Assembly (NCBI GenBank): GCA_945888325.1
Contig: CAMDAC010000009.1
Location: 1-64,000 of the forward strand
Origin: Candidatus Sulfopaludibacter sp. SbA3
GTDB taxonomy: Bacteria > Pseudomonadota > Alphaproteobacteria > Caulobacterales > Hyphomonadaceae
Direction: 5' to 3'
DNA length: 64,000 bases
Below the pieces are notes generated by a model, which had not been told where the DNA came from, did no database searches, and saw nothing but the letters and a program-made list of their open reading frames with translations. The number at the start of each line of letters is the position of its first letter. Position 1 is the stretch's first letter. Below are positions 1 through 9,316 of the stretch, piece after piece. Both the position numbers and the translations under genes were made by a program.

Positions 1-1
1 C

Positions 2-79
2 GCCCGATACATGACACTGGAAACGATCAGCCAAATGAGCGATGATCCGCTCGTCAGCCTGCCAATCGCGGCGCGCTGA
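2..79 (+). CDS. 3' end of an unidentified CDS cut by the window edge
   Basis: An open frame enters from the left edge and ends at TGA (77-79). It encodes about 25 residues, including the stretch MTLETISQMSDD. It is too short to assign. It lies inside the integrated element, so it is probably element cargo. It could also be chance open frame. Confidence 0.3.
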   Translation, partial: ARYMTLETISQMSDDPLVSLPIAAR

Positions 80-128
80 TCAATCCGGCCCCGCCGGCAA
101 CGCATGACCATGGCCGGTCAGTTACACC

Positions 129-419
129 ATGGGCTGGGACACGATCCGAGCGGCCGTCTGCGCGATCCTTGCCATCATGCAACCCGTCAGTGCCCAGCGT
201 ATCGAAAACGCCATCCGGATCGTCGCCCGGCTGATAGATGTGGACGGCGATGGATACTGGCCGATCCTAGAACGGCTAGAAGCCGAGCACGCCGCCCTTG
301 CCAACCGGGAGGAACGTCTCGCCCGCTACCTTGCGGGAGGTCGGCCTCAAGCCGCGCGGCGTTTGCTGCCGAAGCCGGCGCGCTCAATGCCGCGCGAGGA
401 TCGCGCGCCGCACGAATGA
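129..419 (+). CDS. Small hypothetical protein of the integrated element
   Basis: A 96-residue ORF convergent with the integrase, ending 14 bp before the integrase stop. The middle part (about residues 38-68) is predicted helical and rich in Glu, Arg and Ala, as in small coiled-coil or DNA-associated phage/island proteins. The C-terminus is basic and proline-rich. No family is recognised. Support comes from position, helix-like composition and the fit between neighbours. An alternative start is the Met at residue 17. Confidence 0.5.
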   Translation: MGWDTIRAAVCAILAIMQPVSAQRIENAIRIVARLIDVDGDGYWPILERLEAEHAALANREERLARYLAGGRPQAARRLLPKPARSMPREDRAPHE

Positions 420-433
420 CGGCTCAAGCTGCC

Positions 434-1720
434 TCAGAGCGCAATCTCCCGTACGAGCCGCGCCACGTGATCAAGCGAAGCGCCCTTGCCATACCGTTCC
501 CGGTCAAGCCGGTGGCCGAACAAATCGCGCCGGATGCGGTCATCGATGCCAGCTGCCAGCATCCGGTCCTCAAACGCATGGCGTAGCGAATAGAACGAGT
601 GCGCCGGTGTCTCGAGCAGGCCATTGGCCTTGAGGTACTTGTTGACCGTCGCGCTGAGCCCCGCGCTGCTCTCCCGGTAGCGCGGGAACCCGTCCGGGAA
701 CGCCTTGAACGCTTCCAGCGAGACGCCGGTCAGCGGGATCACACGCTTTGCATAGGCGCTCTTCAGCTGCCGCCCCTCAGGCTCGATGGCGATGTGCGGC
801 ACAGCGGCGTCGAGCCGGATCGTCCTCGCGGTGAGGCCTGCGCCTTCCGACGGCCGGTAGCCGGTATTGACCATGCCGAGCAGGAGGCCGCGCGCCTCAT
901 CGTTGAGGCCCGAGAGCGCGCCGGGCGCAAGCAACTTGTTCCGGATCCACTCGGGGCTGAACGGCGGGCGGGTGCGTGTTTCGCCTTCGCGGAACGAGAG
1001 CTCTCCAAGCGGCAGGGTAAGGCCGAGCCGCTTCATCGTGTTCACGGTCTTCAGGACGTCGCCGAGATGGATCAGGTCCTTGTTGGCCGAGTTGGGCGTC
1101 ACTTCGCCCGCTTCGATCCGCTCCAGCCAGTGCTCGCGGAAGTCCAGCATGTCGTCCCGCGTGATCGCCTCGATAGGTTTGTTGCCGACAATCTCCACGA
1201 AGTTGCGCACGGCTTTGACGCGCGGGTTCTTCCAGCGCCGGAGCTGGTCCATGCTCTTGCCGAGCGTCTTCTCCCGGGCAAGGCCCCAGTAGAGCTCCAG
1301 TGCCTTCTCCAGCGTCAGGGACGGCGCTGGGACCGTGCCGAGCAGGGCAGACGCCTCTACGGTGTCCGGCGCTGCCCGGCGCGCGCCGATCGCTTCCACG
1401 CGCGCCACAAGTTCGTCCACCGGCAGCCGGGCGATGAGACCCACATCAAGGTAGCGAAAGCCCCCGATGCGGGCGAGTTCATGCGCGGCGGCGTGGCGAG
1501 CTTCGGCGTCCTCGGTATCGCCCGCCAGCCGCGCCTCCCAGGCCTCAACCAGCTGACCCCAGGCGCGGTCTGCCTTGCTGCGGGCCACCGTCTCGGAGTC
1601 GGTATGCAGGCTGATCCAGACCACCGCGCGCGGCTCCACGCTGCGATACCTCTGCGGCACCCGGCGGCGGAGCTGAAAGGTGCTCCCACGCTTTACGATC
1701 GACACGCACACCTCCGTCAT
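434..1720 (-). CDS. Tyrosine recombinase / phage-type integrase
   Basis: A 428-residue site-specific recombinase that would catalyse integration and excision of the flanking element. The N-terminus (about 1-60) resembles the DUF6538 module of island integrases. A SAM-like core-binding domain spans about 134-230 and the catalytic domain about 255-425. Visible catalytic residues are Arg289 (TGYRPSE), Arg380 with His381 (YSLRH), His403 (LFGH) and the nucleophile Tyr410 (RERYG). Box II has Tyr377 where many family members have His, a common variant. The gene points away from the tRNA-Ser target, and its 5' side carries three 12-bp repeats that may bind the protein. It looks full-length and undamaged. 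Confidence 0.93.
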   Translation of the reverse strand: MTEVCVSIVKRGSTFQLRRRVPQRYRSVEPRAVVWISLHTDSETVARSKADRAWGQLVEAWEARLAGDTEDAEARHAAAHELARIGGFRYLDVGLIARLPVDELVARVEAIGARRAAPDTVEASALLGTVPAPSLTLEKALELYWGLAREKTLGKSMDQLRRWKNPRVKAVRNFVEIVGNKPIEAITRDDMLDFREHWLERIEAGEVTPNSANKDLIHLGDVLKTVNTMKRLGLTLPLGELSFREGETRTRPPFSPEWIRNKLLAPGALSGLNDEARGLLLGMVNTGYRPSEGAGLTARTIRLDAAVPHIAIEPEGRQLKSAYAKRVIPLTGVSLEAFKAFPDGFPRYRESSAGLSATVNKYLKANGLLETPAHSFYSLRHAFEDRMLAAGIDDRIRRDLFGHRLDRERYGKGASLDHVARLVREIAL

Positions 1721-1733
1721 ACTTAGCGGACTT

Positions 1734-1769
1734 TGTGCAGCGAAATGTGTAGCAGATTGTGTAGCAATT
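1734..1769. repeat. Three tandem 12-bp repeats between integrase and tRNA
   Basis: Three consecutive 12-bp units start at 1734, 1746 and 1758, each with the core TGTG(C/T)AGC. A further related CGTGCAGC occurs near 1782. They begin 14 bp upstream of the integrase start codon and lie between it and the attachment tRNA. Their placement fits arm-type integrase sites, or an operator by which the integrase or an excisionase controls int. The repeats are read directly; the function is inferred. Confidence 0.6.
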
Positions 1770-1856
1770 CAAGTTCGAGCGCGTGCAGCGTGGTGCAAAA
1801 CTGTGCAATAAAATCAATGTGATCAGCGGTTTATCATTGGAGATCTGATGTTTGGC

Positions 1857-1946
1857 TGGCGGAGAGGGAGGGATTCGAACCCTCGATACCCTTGCGAGTA
1901 TACCGGTTTTCGAGACCGGCGCGATCGACCACTCCGCCACCTCTCC
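1857..1946 (-). tRNA. tRNA-Ser (anticodon CGA)
   Basis: A 90-nt class II tRNA. The 7-bp acceptor stem (GGAGAGG/CCTCTCC) closes, the anticodon stem CCGGT/ACCGG holds loop CTCGAAA, a long variable arm is present, and the T-loop reads TTCGAAT. CCA is encoded. It decodes UCG and is the integration target of the neighbouring element. Confidence 0.96.
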
Positions 1947-2029
1947 GCGCCGGGGTCTTAGAAGGGCGGTCAACTATCCCGGACCGGGCCGGAGCGCAAG
2001 CGGCCTGACGGGGATTTCCCCCTCACCCG

Positions 2030-2596
2030 TCAACGCAGCGCCCTCAGCGTGAGTTCCGCCAGCGCCTGCAGCTGGGCCGCGCCCGCCCCGCCCCGGGCCG
2101 CAATCCGGATGCCCGGGATCGCCGCGGTCAGGAACGCCGCCGCCTCGCCCACATCGAGCCCCTCCGCCACGTCGCCCTCGTCCTGCGCCTCGCGCACCCG
2201 CGCCGCCAGTGCCCCCGCCAGCGCCCGCTCGCCCGCCGCCTGGACCTCCGCCAGCTCCGGCCGCGAGCGCCCGAACTCGCAGACCGCGCCGACAGCCAGG
2301 CATGGCTCCCCCGCCTTCGCGCGCACCCGCGCCAGCAGGATCTCCAGCCCGTCGATCGCCCGCGGCCCGGTGCTCAGCGCCGCCAGATGCGCCTCGGTCT
2401 CCAGCGCGGTGTAGCGCGCCAGCGCCGCCCGGTAGAGCGCGGCCTTGTCACCGAACGTGTCGTAGAGGCTCTGCCGGCCGATCCCCATCGCCCGCGTCAG
2501 GTCAGCCGCCGAGCTGCCGGCAAAGCCCTGCTCCCGGAACACCCGCGTGGCGGCGTCCAGCGCGGCGTCCTTGTCAAATTCCTTCGGTCTGGCCAT
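2030..2596 (-). CDS. TetR/AcrR-family transcriptional regulator
   Basis: A 188-residue regulator. The N-terminal helix-turn-helix (about 8-55) includes the typical sequence GIGRQSLYDTFGDK followed by ALYRAAL. The C-terminal ligand/dimer domain (about 75-185) is Ala-rich and resembles the TetR_C-type domains of AcrR-like regulators. It probably represses its own gene or a nearby efflux or oxidoreductase gene in response to a small molecule. No obvious target gene is adjacent: upstream lies the unrelated rplU promoter region, transcribed divergently. Confidence 0.9.
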   Translation of the reverse strand: MARPKEFDKDAALDAATRVFREQGFAGSSAADLTRAMGIGRQSLYDTFGDKAALYRAALARYTALETEAHLAALSTGPRAIDGLEILLARVRAKAGEPCLAVGAVCEFGRSRPELAEVQAAGERALAGALAARVREAQDEGDVAEGLDVGEAAAFLTAAIPGIRIAARGGAGAAQLQALAELTLRALR

Positions 2597-2738
2597 GCCG
2601 GTATGTGGAAATTCTGGAACGATCAGTCAATATCCCTGTGTTTTGCCGGTTTTCCGCGGCCTCCCCGCCGCCCACCAACACGCTGACCCTGTGGCCGTTG
2701 CTGGGATCTGGCCTGCCCGCCCGGCCTGAAGTTCGGAT

Positions 2739-2767
2739 TTGACACGTCCGCCGCGTTGGTGTTTACA
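2739..2767 (+). promoter_or_regulatory. Putative housekeeping promoter of rplU-rpmA
   Basis: A consensus -35 TTGACA (2739-2744) is followed after 17 bp by TTTACA (2762-2767), a moderate -10. The rplU start codon is 77 bp downstream. Assigned from sequence and position only. Confidence 0.4.
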
Positions 2768-2844
2768 CCGCGCTTCGGTCGCGGCACCTTCCCGGCGCAG
2801 CGGCTTCCCCGTTTCTAGACGCTATTTTCCGGAAGGTCCCGCCC

Positions 2845-3234
2845 ATGTTCGCGGTCATCAAGACAGGTGGCAAGCAGTACAAAGTGTCCGAAGGCGACAC
2901 GCTTGTCATCGAGAAACTGTCGGCTTCTGCCGGCGATACGGTCACCTTTGACCAGGTGCTGATGATCGGCGAAGGCGCCGGCATCACCATCGGCGCGCCC
3001 ACCGTTGCCGGCGCCCTGGTCACCGCTGAAGTGTCCGCCGATGTGCGCGGCCCGAAGCTGATCACCCGCAAGAAGCGCCAGCGCCAGACCTACCGCCGCA
3101 CCATCGGCCACCGTCAGGACCTGATGGAAATCAAGATCACCGGCATCAGCGCCGATGGCGAGAAGAAGAGAGCCGCACCGCGCAAGAAAGCTGCGCCGAA
3201 GGCTGACGCGGCCGAAGCCGCCCCAGAAGCATAA
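2845..3234 (+). CDS. rplU: 50S ribosomal protein L21
   Basis: A 129-residue L21 of the large ribosomal subunit. It starts [14 protein letters not shown], the conserved N-terminus, and carries the basic segment [16 protein letters not shown] that binds 23S rRNA. After about residue 105 there is a Lys/Ala-rich extension ([14 protein letters not shown]) common in alphaproteobacteria and beyond the core fold. It is followed 51 bp later by rpmA, the standard rplU-rpmA pair, with obgE further downstream as in many bacteria. Confidence 0.98.
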   Translation: MFAVIKTGGKQYKVSEGDTLVIEKLSASAGDTVTFDQVLMIGEGAGITIGAPTVAGALVTAEVSADVRGPKLITRKKRQRQTYRRTIGHRQDLMEIKITGISADGEKKRAAPRKKAAPKADAAEAAPEA

Positions 3235-3285
3235 ATTTTCCCGGGGCCACGGCCTCAAGCGAGACACAGGTAAGAGGAGCGGACT

Positions 3286-3555
3286 ATGGCTCACAAGAAA
3301 TCAGGCGGCTCTTCGCGCAACGGCCGCGATTCGAACCCCAAGTATCTTGGCGTGAAGAAATACGGCGGCGAAACCGTCCAGCCGGGCATGATCATCGTGC
3401 GCCAGCGCGGCACCGTGAAGCGGCCGGGCAAAGGCGTCGGCATGGGCAAGGACCACACCCTCTTTGCGCTTAAAGGCGGCAAGGTCGAGTACGCCCACAA
3501 GTCGAACGGCCGAATTTTCGTGAACGTAGTCCCGATGGCGGACGCGGCAGAGTAG
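3286..3555 (+). CDS. rpmA: 50S ribosomal protein L27
   Basis: An 89-residue L27 beginning [16 protein letters not shown], the flexible N-terminus that reaches toward the peptidyl-transferase centre. There is no N-terminal cleavage extension of the Firmicutes type. The start follows a strong ribosome-binding site (AAGAGGAG, just upstream of the ATG). It is cotranscribed with rplU and ends in TAG before a hairpin. Confidence 0.98.
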   Translation: MAHKKSGGSSRNGRDSNPKYLGVKKYGGETVQPGMIIVRQRGTVKRPGKGVGMGKDHTLFALKGGKVEYAHKSNGRIFVNVVPMADAAE

Positions 3556-3556
3556 C

Positions 3557-3584
3557 GGCCGGAAACAGCTTCCGGCCTCGTTTC
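3557..3584 (+). terminator. Hairpin after rpmA, probable terminator
   Basis: Perfect 8-bp arms GGCCGGAA (3557-3564) and TTCCGGCC (3570-3577) with a 5-nt loop, followed by a weak T-rich tail (TCGTTTC). It sits directly after the rpmA stop codon. The weak tail suggests partial termination. Confidence 0.6.
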
Positions 3585-3699
3585 AGACGAGTGGCCGGGT
3601 CGCTGTTTAAGACGACCAGTTTCCGGGGGGAGGCAGGCCACTGTCTCCCCCTTTTCGTTTGCCCTCCCCCACCCAAGGCAATTTCCCCGAGAGGCGGCC

Positions 3700-5299
<1,600 letters not shown>

Positions 5300-5314
5300 G
5301 ATTTCCTGTTCCCT

Positions 5315-5332
5315 TCTCCCGCTTGCGGGAGA
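5315..5332. terminator. Hairpin between convergent obgE and GST genes
   Basis: A palindrome TCTCCCGC-TT-GCGGGAGA lies between the two converging stop codons, flanked by pyrimidines and purines that lengthen it imperfectly. It could terminate both transcripts. Similar CTCCCGCTTGCGGGAG units occur as dispersed repeats in some alphaproteobacteria, so it may instead be such a copy. Confidence 0.4.
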
Positions 5333-5343
5333 GGGGCTCAATG

Positions 5344-5958
5344 CTAAGCCCCCGCACTCGGCCTAGCGCTCACGCGCCCATGCCAGGCCCGCAAGTTCCC
5401 CGCAGCCTCCGGCACCTTCAGCCCGATCCAGTCGGCAAAATCCACCGTGCTCAACGCGCAGATGTCCGCCATCGTGAACACGTCCCCCGCCACGAACTCG
5501 GTCTTCGCCAACTCCCCGTCCAGCCACATCAGCGCGCGTTCATACGCGCCCCGGTTCGCCTCACCAAACTCCTTGTACTGAGGATTGACCACGCGCGCCG
5601 TGAAAGGATGCGCATGCCGCCAGAAGTTCCCCGCTGGCCCCATCAGCTGGAACTCCACCCGCCGCACCCACATCTCCACCTGCGCTTCCTCCAGCGCACT
5701 CCGCCCGAACATCGCCGGCTCGGGATGCAATCGCTCCAGATACCGGCAGATCGCCACCGTCTCGCTGAGACACGTCCCGTCGTCCAGCTCCAGCACCGGC
5801 GTCTGGCCCAGCGAATTGCGCGCCACATGGTCCGCCGCCTTGTGCTCGCCTTTCTGCAGCGCAACATCCACCAGCGGAATCTCCACCCCCTTCTCCGCCA
5901 GGAATATCCGCACCCGTCTCGGATTCGGCGCCGGCATCGGCGTGTTGTAGAGTTTCAT
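5344..5958 (-). CDS. Glutathione S-transferase
   Basis: A 204-residue cytosolic GST. The thioredoxin-like N-terminal domain (1-80) includes MKLYNTPMPAPNPRRVRIFL and the glutathione-binding LGQTPVLELDDGTCLSET with cis-Pro and the ET(S)-type site. The C-terminal helical domain (about 90-200) contains the capping motif FTMADICALSTVDF. It probably conjugates or reduces electrophiles with glutathione. The start at 5958 was chosen for the AGGA ribosome-binding site and the usual GST N-terminus. An upstream Met would add 27 atypical residues. Confidence 0.93.
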   Translation of the reverse strand: MKLYNTPMPAPNPRRVRIFLAEKGVEIPLVDVALQKGEHKAADHVARNSLGQTPVLELDDGTCLSETVAICRYLERLHPEPAMFGRSALEEAQVEMWVRRVEFQLMGPAGNFWRHAHPFTARVVNPQYKEFGEANRGAYERALMWLDGELAKTEFVAGDVFTMADICALSTVDFADWIGLKVPEAAGNLRAWHGRVSARPSAGA

Positions 5959-6066
5959 GTCCTGCTCCCCATGCGCGGCGCCACAAATCCGAAAGGAACC
6001 TCCACCCGCCGCAGGCGTTGGTCCCCGGTAGTCCGACATTCCGTCGCTTCATGAAGGGAGCACACC

Positions 6067-6225
6067 ATGACGCCGAATGAAACGAAAGATACAGCCGAGA
6101 CAATTGAAACCGAGCGGGTCTCCGGCGGCCGCCGCGTCGGCCTCTGGAAAATCCTCGCCGCGTCCCTGATCATCGTCGTGATCGGCTTTGCCATCGTCGC
6201 CAGCTTCACCTCAAACCCCGTCTAA
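6067..6225 (+). CDS. Small single-pass membrane protein
   Basis: A 52-residue ORF with a good ribosome-binding site (AGGGAG about 6 nt before ATG). An acidic, hydrophilic N-terminus (about 1-25) is followed by KILAASLIIVVIGFAIVAS, one clear transmembrane helix (about 29-47), and a short tail ending in Pro-Val. It is divergent from the GST gene and 42 bp upstream of proB, so it may share the proB promoter. No family is recognised. Strong initiation signal, membrane helix and correct fit between genes argue that it is real. Confidence 0.65.
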   Translation: MTPNETKDTAETIETERVSGGRRVGLWKILAASLIIVVIGFAIVASFTSNPV

Positions 6226-6267
6226 TCCCCTCGCCAATCCCCTGCGCCGCGTGTATCTCCCGGCGCC

Positions 6268-7383
6268 ATGACCGCTGACACCCTCGCGCGCGCCAAACGC
6301 ATCGTCGTGAAAACCGGCTCGGCCCTGATCGCCGAGGCGGGCGCGCCGCGCCGCGAGTGGTTGGCGAACCTCGCCGCTGACATCGCAGCGCTGCGCCAGC
6401 GCTGCAAGGAAGTGATCCTCGTCTCGTCCGGCGCCGTCGCCCTCGGCCGCGCAGCCCTCGGCGCGCCGTACCAGGGCCGGCTCGAACAGAAACAGGCCGC
6501 CGCTGCCATCGGCCAGCCGCGCCTGATGGCCGCCCTCGCGGGGGCCCTCGCCCCGCACGGCCTCGCCTGCGGCCAGGCCCTCCTCACTCCCGGCGACACC
6601 GAAAACCGCCGCCGCTGGCTGAACGCCCGCGCCACCCTTGAAACCCTGCTCGAGGCCGGCGTCGTCCCCGTCATCAACGAGAACGACACAGTCGCCACCG
6701 AAGAGATCCGCTACGGCGACAATGACCGCCTCGCCGCCCGCGTCGCCCAGATGATGGCCGCCGACGTGCTGATCCTCCTGTCGGACATCGACGGCCTCTA
6801 CACCGCCGACCCGCGTGGTAATCCGAACGCCCGCCACATCCCCTTCCTCGAAGCGCTCAGCCCCGAGCACGACGCCATGGCCACCGGCTCCAACGCCGCC
6901 GCCGGCGTCGGCTCGGGCGGCATGATCACCAAGCTCGCCGCCGCCCGCATCGCGCATGCCGCCGGCTGCTCCACCCTGATCACCCTCGGCAACCGCCCGC
7001 ACCCCCTCGGCGCCATCGAGGCCGGCGAGCGCGCCACGCTGATCGCCGCGAAAATCTCCCCCGCCAAGGCCCGCGCCGCCTGGCTCGAAGGTCACCTCAA
7101 GCCCGAAGGCGAACTCACCATCGATGACGGCGCCGCCAAGGCGCTCGCGGGCGGCGCCAGCCTCCTTGCCGTCGGCGTGCGCGGCGTTACCGGCCAGTTC
7201 GAACGCGGCGCCGCCGTCGCCGTGCGGGACGCCTCCGGCCGCACCCTCGCCAAGGGCGTCACCGCCTACAGCGCCGAGGACATCCGCCGCATCGCGGGCC
7301 GCCGCACCGAAGACGCCGAAGCCCTCCTCGGCTACAAGGGCCGCCCCGCCATCATCCACCGGGACGACATGGTGCGCCTGTGA
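6268..7383 (+). CDS. proB: Glutamate 5-kinase
   Basis: A 371-residue enzyme phosphorylating glutamate to gamma-glutamyl phosphate, the first, proline-inhibited step of proline synthesis. An amino-acid-kinase domain (1-255) shows [28 protein letters not shown] and FGDND-like [16 protein letters not shown] domain follows at the C-terminus (about 275-355), the normal full-length architecture. Its stop overlaps the GTG start of the next GNAT gene, indicating translational coupling. proA is not adjacent. Confidence 0.96.
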   Translation: MTADTLARAKRIVVKTGSALIAEAGAPRREWLANLAADIAALRQRCKEVILVSSGAVALGRAALGAPYQGRLEQKQAAAAIGQPRLMAALAGALAPHGLACGQALLTPGDTENRRRWLNARATLETLLEAGVVPVINENDTVATEEIRYGDNDRLAARVAQMMAADVLILLSDIDGLYTADPRGNPNARHIPFLEALSPEHDAMATGSNAAAGVGSGGMITKLAAARIAHAAGCSTLITLGNRPHPLGAIEAGERATLIAAKISPAKARAAWLEGHLKPEGELTIDDGAAKALAGGASLLAVGVRGVTGQFERGAAVAVRDASGRTLAKGVTAYSAEDIRRIAGRRTEDAEALLGYKGRPAIIHRDDMVRL

Positions 7384-7850
7384 CGGCCAAGAAGATTCGT
7401 CCGGCCAGCCTCGACGACCTTGCCGCCCTTTTGGAACTCGAAGGGTCGTTCCCCGAAGTGGACCGGTTCGACGCGCGCACCTGGCGCCGCCTACTCGCCG
7501 GCAAAGCCCTGACACTGGTTCACGAGACGCCGCGCGGCATCGACGCCGCTGCCGTGCTGCTGTTCCGGGCCAGATCATCCACGGCCCGCCTCTATTCGAT
7601 CTCCGTCGCCACCTCGGCGCGGGGCCAGGGAATCGGCGCCCGCCTGCTGGCCGTCTGCGAGCAGCACGCCCGGTCCCGCGGCGCGGAACGAATCCGGCTG
7701 GAAGTGCGTTGCACAAATAGTTCAGCACACCGGCTTTACGAGGCATCGGGTTATCGCGTAATTGCGGCCCTGGAGTCCTACTATCCGGATGGAGAAGCGG
7801 CGCACAGGATGGAGAAAGTTCTCATCGCGTCCTCAGATGGAGCCCCATGA
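7380..7850 (+). CDS. GNAT N-acetyltransferase coupled to a RimK-like ligase
   Basis: A 156-residue RimI-like acetyltransferase starting at GTG inside the proB stop (GTGA overlap). Acetyl-CoA motif A is visible in [17 protein letters not shown] (about 73-89), then [21 protein letters not shown], the motif B region. It overlaps the next gene by ATGA. GNAT genes linked to RLAN-domain ATP-grasp ligases recur in many bacteria and are thought to modify the amino group of the ligase product or substrate. Substrate unknown. It belongs to one proB-GNAT-ligase transcription unit. Confidence 0.9.
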   Translation: MTAKKIRPASLDDLAALLELEGSFPEVDRFDARTWRRLLAGKALTLVHETPRGIDAAAVLLFRARSSTARLYSISVATSARGQGIGARLLAVCEQHARSRGAERIRLEVRCTNSSAHRLYEASGYRVIAALESYYPDGEAAHRMEKVLIASSDGAP

Positions 7851-9316
7851 CCGATTGGGTCGTGCTCGTCGAATCAGCGAGCGACATTTCGCAGGCCGAA
7901 ACACCGCACAAGGTGCTGCGTATCTCGGACTATATCTCGAAACCGGCCCTCTTCGCCGGACGCCGCCCCTACATCCTGAACCTCGCCCGCTCCTACGCCT
8001 ACCAGTCTGAAGGCTACTACGCGTCGCTCCTGGCCGAGGCCCGCGGCCACCGCGTCAGCCCCTCCGTCCAGACCATGGTCGAGCTCTCCAAGAAGACGCT
8101 CTACAACCACGCGCTGCCGGATCTCGGCGAAACCCTCCAGGAAGCACTCGCCAAGGGCGCGCCCAAGATCGAGAGCCTGTTCGTCGCCTTCTCGCGCTGC
8201 GAAATCCCCGCCTATGAGGAACTCGCCCGCGAGGCCATGGACTGGTACCGCACCCCCGCGCTCGAGATCGAGTTCGACCCAGAAGCGCCGCACGGCATCG
8301 CCCGCATCCGCGCCATGGCGCCCCACAAGCTCAAGGACGCCCGGCGCGCCTTCTTCCTCGACGCCATGGAGGCTTACACCAAGGGCCGGGTGAAGAGCGA
8401 AAAGGCGCGCACGCCGGCCAAGTGGGCCCTCGCGGTGCTGATTGATCCGAACGAGAAGACCGCGCCGTCCAAGCCCACCTCGCTGAAACGCTTCGCCGAT
8501 GTCGCCGAGAAGATGGGCGTCGAGGTCGAGCTGATCGACCCGACCGACCTGCCGAGCCTCGCCGAGTTCGACGCCCTCTTCATCCGTGCTACAACTTCCA
8601 TCGACAACTTCACCTACCGCTTCGCCCGCCGCGCCGAACAGGAAGGCATGCCCGTGATCGACGACACCCAGTCGATGATCCGCTGCACCAACAAGGTCTA
8701 CCTCAAGGAAATCCTCGAGAAGGCCGGCCTGCCCATTCCGCGTACGGAGATTGTTGACGAGAAGGCCGACCTCGCCGCCCTGTTCGACCGCCTCGGCTCG
8801 CCCGTAATTCTGAAGACGCCGGATGGCAGCTTCGGCATCAACATGGTCAAGGCCCACACGCTCGACGAGTTGAAGGAGGGCGCCAAGAAAATGTTCGAAG
8901 ACACCGCCCTCATCATCGCCCAGGAATTCCGCCCGACGAAATTCGACTGGCGCATTGGCGTCCTCAACGGCGAGCCGCTCTATGCCTGCCAGTACCGCAT
9001 GGCACGTGGCCACTGGCAGACGGTCAAATACGGCGAGAACGGCAAGTCCACCGAAGGCGGCTTCACCACGATGCCCGTGGAAGACGCGCCCCCGGAAGTC
9101 GTCAACGCCGCCGTCCGCGCCGCCAGCCTGATCGGCGAAGGCCTCTACGGCGTCGACCTGAAAGAGACCGAGCAGGGCGTGATCATCATCGAGATCAACG
9201 ACAACCCCTCGATCGACCACGATGTCGAAGGCCTGATCCTCAAGGACGAAATCTGGCGCCGCATCATCTCCTGGTTCTCCACGCGCCTCGAACGCCGGAT
9301 GAACCGGACGGGCTAA
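7847..9316 (+). CDS. RimK-like ATP-grasp ligase with RLAN N-terminal domain
   Basis: A 489-residue protein. Residues about 1-190 match the RLAN (RimK-like ATP-grasp N-terminal) domain, including YILNLARSYAYQSEGYYASLLAEARGH written across 43-69. Residues about 280-480 form an ATP-grasp ligase domain with VILKTPDGSFGINMVKA (nucleotide-binding loop), FDWRIGVLNG and the metal-binding end IIEINDNPSIDHDVEG. RimK-fold enzymes join an amino acid to a carboxylate through an acyl phosphate. The family is predicted to make a small peptide or modify a protein, with no defined product that I know of. It is coupled to the upstream GNAT gene and ends overlapping a convergent AraC gene by 4 bp. Confidence 0.9.
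   Translation: MTDWVVLVESASDISQAETPHKVLRISDYISKPALFAGRRPYILNLARSYAYQSEGYYASLLAEARGHRVSPSVQTMVELSKKTLYNHALPDLGETLQEALAKGAPKIESLFVAFSRCEIPAYEELAREAMDWYRTPALEIEFDPEAPHGIARIRAMAPHKLKDARRAFFLDAMEAYTKGRVKSEKARTPAKWALAVLIDPNEKTAPSKPTSLKRFADVAEKMGVEVELIDPTDLPSLAEFDALFIRATTSIDNFTYRFARRAEQEGMPVIDDTQSMIRCTNKVYLKEILEKAGLPIPRTEIVDEKADLAALFDRLGSPVILKTPDGSFGINMVKAHTLDELKEGAKKMFEDTALIIAQEFRPTKFDWRIGVLNGEPLYACQYRMARGHWQTVKYGENGKSTEGGFTTMPVEDAPPEVVNAAVRAASLIGEGLYGVDLKETEQGVIIIEINDNPSIDHDVEGLILKDEIWRRIISWFSTRLERRMNRTG

Larger units (their letters stand above)
1..1866. mobile_element. Right-hand end of a tRNA-Ser-integrated genomic element
   Basis: A tyrosine-recombinase gene lies 137 bp from the 3' end of a tRNA-Ser(CGA) gene, the usual layout of integrative islands that use a tRNA 3' end as attachment site. 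Everything to the left, including the integrase and a small unknown ORF, would be element DNA, and the chromosome resumes at the tRNA. The other end and the second attachment site are outside the window, so size and cargo are unknown. The tRNA itself looks intact, as expected when the element restores its 3' end. The boundary near 1866 is inferred from the tRNA T-arm/acceptor; no duplicated core can be seen here. Confidence 0.6.

Noticed and set aside
599-1726. 375-residue plus-strand frame opposite the integrase
   Set aside because: It is the antisense shadow of a well-supported tyrosine recombinase; high GC leaves such frames open. Its protein is Arg/His/Leu-rich with no domain.
6211-7746. 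511-residue minus-strand frame opposite proB
   Set aside because: Gly/Ala/Asp-rich shadow of proB and the GNAT gene; no start signal or family pattern.
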